A program made the translations under genes and the position numbers. Shown here in pieces: positions 61,215 to 64,000 of a stretch of 64,000 nt of DNA (its first letter is position 1; each line of letters starts with the position of its first letter). Under the pieces are notes generated by a model. That model searched no databases and was not told where the DNA came from. It worked only from the letters and a program-made list of their open reading frames with translations. This DNA is from Meiothermus sp. CFH 77666 (GTDB lineage Bacteria; Deinococcota; Deinococci; Deinococcales; Thermaceae). Location of the stretch: contig NZ_JAGDFV010000012.1 in the NCBI RefSeq assembly GCF_017497985.1, positions 42,881-106,880 on the forward strand, in the 5' to 3' direction.

Positions 61215-62676
61215 GGTTTGCCAGGCCCAGCCGGGCCAGAATCAGGGCGGTCACCCGCTCACCCCCCATCGCAACCGCCGGCACCGACTGCCCGGGAAAA
61301 ATGGTCTCTCCTACCCGCCACAGGTTGGGAAAGGGGGTTCGGGGGCTGGGGGTGCGGAAAGGGTGTTTTTGCGGATACCCCCCCACCCAGCCATCCTGTC
61401 GGCGGGTGTAAAAGTGGTAGGTACGGGGGGTTCCGCCCAGCACAAGCAATGCCGACTCCCGGATACCCGGAATCTGCCGTTCTACCTGTCGGAGAACCCG
61501 TTCCTGCCAGGCTTGTTTCTGGGCCTGATAGCCTTCTTTGGATAAGCCCCGCCACTCGGCCAACCGGGTATGCACCGAGGCCGACAAGACCCGCCAGCCC
61601 GCCGGGCCCCGCAAGGGGTCGCCGGCATCCGCCAGGCTTACAAAAGTCCAGTCGCCCTCCCCCGCCCACTGCCGGTAAGGGGCCCCCGGGGGAACCATGC
61701 CCTCGGGCACCACGGCGTGCAGCATGAAAGCCCCCCAGCCGTCTGCGGGCGGCGGCGGCTGGGGGCCATCCGGTATGAGCGCCGCCAGGTCGCCGAGGGT
61801 CAGGTTGGCGATAAAAACGTCGGCCTCGAGCACCTCGCGTTCACCCCGCCGACGACCCCCCAGTGCGACCTCCACGGCCTCCACCCGCCCGTTGCGAACC
61901 CGTAGCCGTTCGACCCGGTGCCGGTACAGCACCCGGCCCCCGTGCATCCGGACGGCTTCCGCCAGGGTTTCGGCGATGGCCCCCATCCCCCCCTGAGGCA
62001 GGGCAGGGCTGCGGTGGGGTAGGTCGAGCGCGGCTGCGCCAAAGAGCGCATAGGTGCCCCTGGCATCGGTCTGGGAGGCAATCAGCAGCTGGGCATCCAG
62101 AAAGCGCCTGAAGATGGGGTCGGCAGGCGCATGGGCCACCGTGGGCCGCAGCAAATCGGCCAGAAGGCCCCCCAGGTCGGCCAGGTTTTCCAGCGCCCAG
62201 GGCAGTCCCTTCCGCACAAGCTGCCGCAGTTCCTGGGCATCGGCGGGTGGGAAGGGCAGGCCCTGGGCCAGTTTCCACAGGGCCAGGGCACGGCGCTCTT
62301 GCCAAGCCCAGAACCCTTGCACGCTTCTGCCGAAGGCCTCTCGCTGGGCCTCGAGTTCAAAGGCCCGGCCCACCGGACGCATCACCACCCGGCCATCCGG
62401 GAGCCAGACCTCCATGAGCGGTTCGCCCGGGGCCAACTTGCGCACCGGGAAGCGAACCCCCAACCGGCGCTCGAGCCGGGTAAAAACCCCCTCCTCGTCG
62501 AAACCGGCCAGCAACGTAGCCCCCGCATCGAAGCGAAAGCCCCGATGCCAGAAGGTGCCCGCCGAGCCGCCGGGGTAGGTATGGTGCTCGAGCACGCTGA
62601 CCTCGAGGCCCGCCTGCGCCAGCAAAGCGGCGGTGGTAAGCCCCCCCACCCCCGCGCCGATCACCACCACTTTCAT
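61168..62676 (-). CDS. Phytoene desaturase-like FAD-dependent oxidoreductase
   Basis: A 502-residue protein related to CrtI/CrtO and carotenoid isomerases. The N-terminal dinucleotide fold MKVVVIGAGVGGLTTAALLA is followed by LEHHTYPGGSAGTFWHRGFRFDAGATLL. The C-terminal FAD signature FPNLWRVGETIFPGQSVPAVAMGGER is also clear. It probably acts on a carotenoid or another isoprenoid. The ATG at 62676 follows a CAGAAT box by eight bases, without a Shine-Dalgarno sequence. Its 3' end overlaps mrdA by 47 bases, antisense. Confidence 0.85.
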   Translation of the reverse strand: MKVVVIGAGVGGLTTAALLAQAGLEVSVLEHHTYPGGSAGTFWHRGFRFDAGATLLAGFDEEGVFTRLERRLGVRFPVRKLAPGEPLMEVWLPDGRVVMRPVGRAFELEAQREAFGRSVQGFWAWQERRALALWKLAQGLPFPPADAQELRQLVRKGLPWALENLADLGGLLADLLRPTVAHAPADPIFRRFLDAQLLIASQTDARGTYALFGAAALDLPHRSPALPQGGMGAIAETLAEAVRMHGGRVLYRHRVERLRVRNGRVEAVEVALGGRRRGEREVLEADVFIANLTLGDLAALIPDGPQPPPPADGWGAFMLHAVVPEGMVPPGAPYRQWAGEGDWTFVSLADAGDPLRGPAGWRVLSASVHTRLAEWRGLSKEGYQAQKQAWQERVLRQVERQIPGIRESALLVLGGTPRTYHFYTRRQDGWVGGYPQKHPFRTPSPRTPFPNLWRVGETIFPGQSVPAVAMGGERVTALILARLGLANPSGPRNPAPLSSTPP

Positions 62677-62684
62677 CAAGGCTT

Positions 62685-62690
62685 ATTCTG
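62685..62690 (-). promoter_or_regulatory. -10 box CAGAAT before the desaturase-like gene
   Basis: CAGAAT on the minus strand, eight bases before ATG at 62676. The same hexamer serves the VOC gene at 37515. Confidence 0.35.
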
Positions 62691-62925
62691 CGATTCCTGG
62701 CGACCAGAGACTTACGGGATGGTTACAGTCTCGAGCAGGTCTTGGATGGATACACACCTCGAGGCCAAAGTTGCACCCGCCGAGAAGCCCGATTCCAACG
62801 CGATGCTCACTTACAGGAGCATTGCCCCAACTCACAGCCAGGGCCATGGGCTTTCAGCTTTCAGCCCTGGGCTTTTAGCCAATCAAAAGCGTGGCTTTGC
62901 ACGTGCATCCAACGGAGACCAAAAC

Positions 62926-63423
62926 TCATCGCTTGAGTTCACGCACGTAAGCCAGCACCGTATCGGGGTCGCGGAAGGCATTCACGTTACGCCAGATGCG
63001 CTCGATGCGGCCTCTGGGGTTTACCAGAATGGTATCGCGGTTGTAGAAACCAAAAATCCCCCCTACCTTGAAGAGCCTTGCCAGGGTGCCGTCCCGGTCG
63101 GGGAGCATGGCCCCTTTGAGGGCCATCTGCTCGATGAAGGCGCACTGGTCGGCGGCGGGGTCGGCGCTCACCCCAAAAATTTCAACCCCAAGCTTGTCAA
63201 ACTCGCCGTAGAGCTCGGCATAGCGCTTGCCCTGGGCGGTGCAGCCAGGTGAGCTGGCCTTGGGGTAAAACCAGAACAAGAGGTACTTGCCCTCCCTGGC
63301 CACAGCCGCCAGGTCAACGGGCTTGCCGTAGGAGTCCTGCACTTTGGGCAAGGACACCGGGTCGCCGGGGGCCAGGGCCAGCACCGGGGCCAGCAGCAAA
63401 AGCAAAAACCACAGGCGTTTCAT
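62926..63423 (-). CDS. Exported peroxiredoxin, Bcp/PrxQ type
   Basis: A 165-residue protein with signal peptide MKRLWFLLLLLAPVLALAPG and an AhpC/TSA fold. FYPKASSPGCTAQG carries the peroxidatic cysteine. The second cysteine five residues later, found in many PrxQ proteins, is absent; another cysteine lies 33 residues on (ADQCAFIEQ). It would reduce peroxides outside the cytoplasm. A gene remnant lies upstream on the same strand. Confidence 0.85.
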   Translation of the reverse strand: MKRLWFLLLLLAPVLALAPGDPVSLPKVQDSYGKPVDLAAVAREGKYLLFWFYPKASSPGCTAQGKRYAELYGEFDKLGVEIFGVSADPAADQCAFIEQMALKGAMLPDRDGTLARLFKVGGIFGFYNRDTILVNPRGRIERIWRNVNAFRDPDTVLAYVRELKR

Positions 63424-63471
63424 ACCCTCGAGTCTGCCCGCAAAGGGCCCCACCTTGCTGTGGGCCAGGCT

Positions 63472-63552
63472 TCAAGTCGGGGCAGGTTCAGGCTGGGTAG
63501 AGGTAGCGCCCGCTTTGGCCTCGAGGTATTCCAGCACCCTTTTAGCATCCTG
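63472..63552 (-). pseudogene. C-terminal remnant of a gene cut by the insertion element
   Basis: The minus strand encodes DAKRVLEYLEAKAGATSTQP followed by EPAPT and a TGA at 63472-63474. It looks like a genuine protein end but has no start codon before the presumed element boundary. The open frame runs to about 63577. It stands just upstream of the peroxiredoxin gene. The identity of the lost gene is unknown. Confidence 0.4.
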
Positions 63553-64000
63553 GCTTAGTACACGACAAAACTTTGAGAAAGGCTAAGAATAAGGGCCAGC
63601 CCCCGCCAGGAGGTGGCCCATGGAAGAGCATAAACGATTGGTTGAGCTGATACCACCCCAGCTTGGATATCACCTGGCCCGGGTCAACCTGATTGCGGCC
63701 ATTGTGTTGGCCCTGGTAAGGGTCAGAACGGTGAACCTGACCCAGGTGGCCCCAAGCTCCAACTATCGTCGCCTACAACGCTTCTTTGAGGGCTTTGAGC
63801 TGTGCCAGTTAAAGCTGGCCAAGTGGGTGCTGAGCCTGCTCGAAGCCGACGAGAGGGGTTGGATAGTGGCGCTGGATCGTACCGAGTGGGCGTTTGGCAG
63901 ACAGCAGTTGAATGTGATGATGCTGGGGGTGGTGTACCAGGGGTTGACCCTGCCCCTGGTGTGGAGGGTGCTGGATAAGGACGGTCATAGCCATACCGAC
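63553..64000 (+). mobile_element. IS4-type insertion sequence, left part; right end outside the window
   Basis: The transposase gene at 63620 defines the element. Its left boundary is not certain and lies between about 63550 and 63600. Terminal inverted repeats cannot be checked without the right end. Confidence 0.6.
63620..64000 (+). CDS. IS4-family transposase, N-terminal part
   Basis: The first 127 residues of a transposase, open to the window edge. CAGGAGGTGGCCC precedes the ATG. The N-terminal helical DNA-binding region (VNLTQVAPSSNYRRLQRFFE) is followed by the first DDE aspartate in IVALDRTEW, then FGRQQLNVMMLGVVYQGLTL and LVWRVLDKDGHSHT, typical of the IS4/IS10-like group. Catalytic domain completeness cannot be judged. 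Confidence 0.9.
   Translation, partial: MEEHKRLVELIPPQLGYHLARVNLIAAIVLALVRVRTVNLTQVAPSSNYRRLQRFFEGFELCQLKLAKWVLSLLEADERGWIVALDRTEWAFGRQQLNVMMLGVVYQGLTLPLVWRVLDKDGHSHTD

Overview
The window looks like a chromosomal segment of a moderately thermophilic bacterium of the Thermaceae, most probably Meiothermus. This is inferred from the high G+C content, the very frequent CTCGAG hexamer, many apparently leaderless genes with a TANNNT box six to eight bases before the start codon, and a gene set typical of the Deinococcota (TPR-GGDEF proteins, TrkA with tandem TrkH, a SARP-type regulator, MreC/MreD/PBP2). No rRNA, tRNA or CRISPR array was seen. The only clear mobile element is an IS4-type transposase gene running off the right edge.

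Layout: 1-5 kb holds the start of a gene leaving on the left, a membrane-anchored unknown protein and two tandem TPR-GGDEF diguanylate cyclases. 5-9.3 kb has pseudouridine-5'-phosphate glycosidase, a RodZ-like PEGA protein, a DUF937 protein with two calcium-loop motifs, and RimO. 9.4-14 kb is a potassium-uptake block, trkA-trkH-trkH. 14-16.7 kb has luxS, mtnN (both in S-adenosylhomocysteine recycling) and prs.

16.7-24.9 kb is the most interesting block: a secreted subtilase, a SARP/BTAD-AAA-TPR regulator, a propeller-like lipoprotein and a second secreted subtilase. Three upstream sites carry the same tandem heptamer (GCGTTCA, 4-bp spacer, near-identical heptamer), the geometry known for SARP operators. 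I propose that these form one small regulon.

25-30.4 kb has a CaiB-type CoA-transferase carrying an in-frame insertion made of repeat-like DNA, galE, an unrecognised HExxH protein, a pectinacetylesterase-family protein and a small outer-membrane-like protein. 30.4-34.3 kb is a MacAB-type ABC exporter operon with a Yip1-family protein. 34.7-42 kb has a penicillin-acylase-family hydrolase, a VOC protein, a CDGSH protein, an aldo/keto reductase, a GT28-like glycosyltransferase and small TPR or unknown genes. 42-46.1 kb has a D-lactate/glycolate-type FAD oxidase, an unknown lipoprotein, YceI and an SDR. 46.2-55.7 kb has a GAF-PAS-GGDEF-EAL protein, an iron-sulfur photolyase, a secreted alpha/beta hydrolase, a DUF4397 protein, a fasciclin protein, and a cluster of class I photolyase, a small ORF, DUF2256 and a membrane protein. 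55.9-64 kb has an M19 dipeptidase, a TauE-type permease, the mreC-mreD-mrdA cell-shape cluster, a phytoene-desaturase-like oxidoreductase, a secreted peroxiredoxin, a gene remnant and the IS4-type element.

Start codons were chosen from Shine-Dalgarno sequences, leaderless -10 boxes and family N termini. Many differ from the longest open frame.
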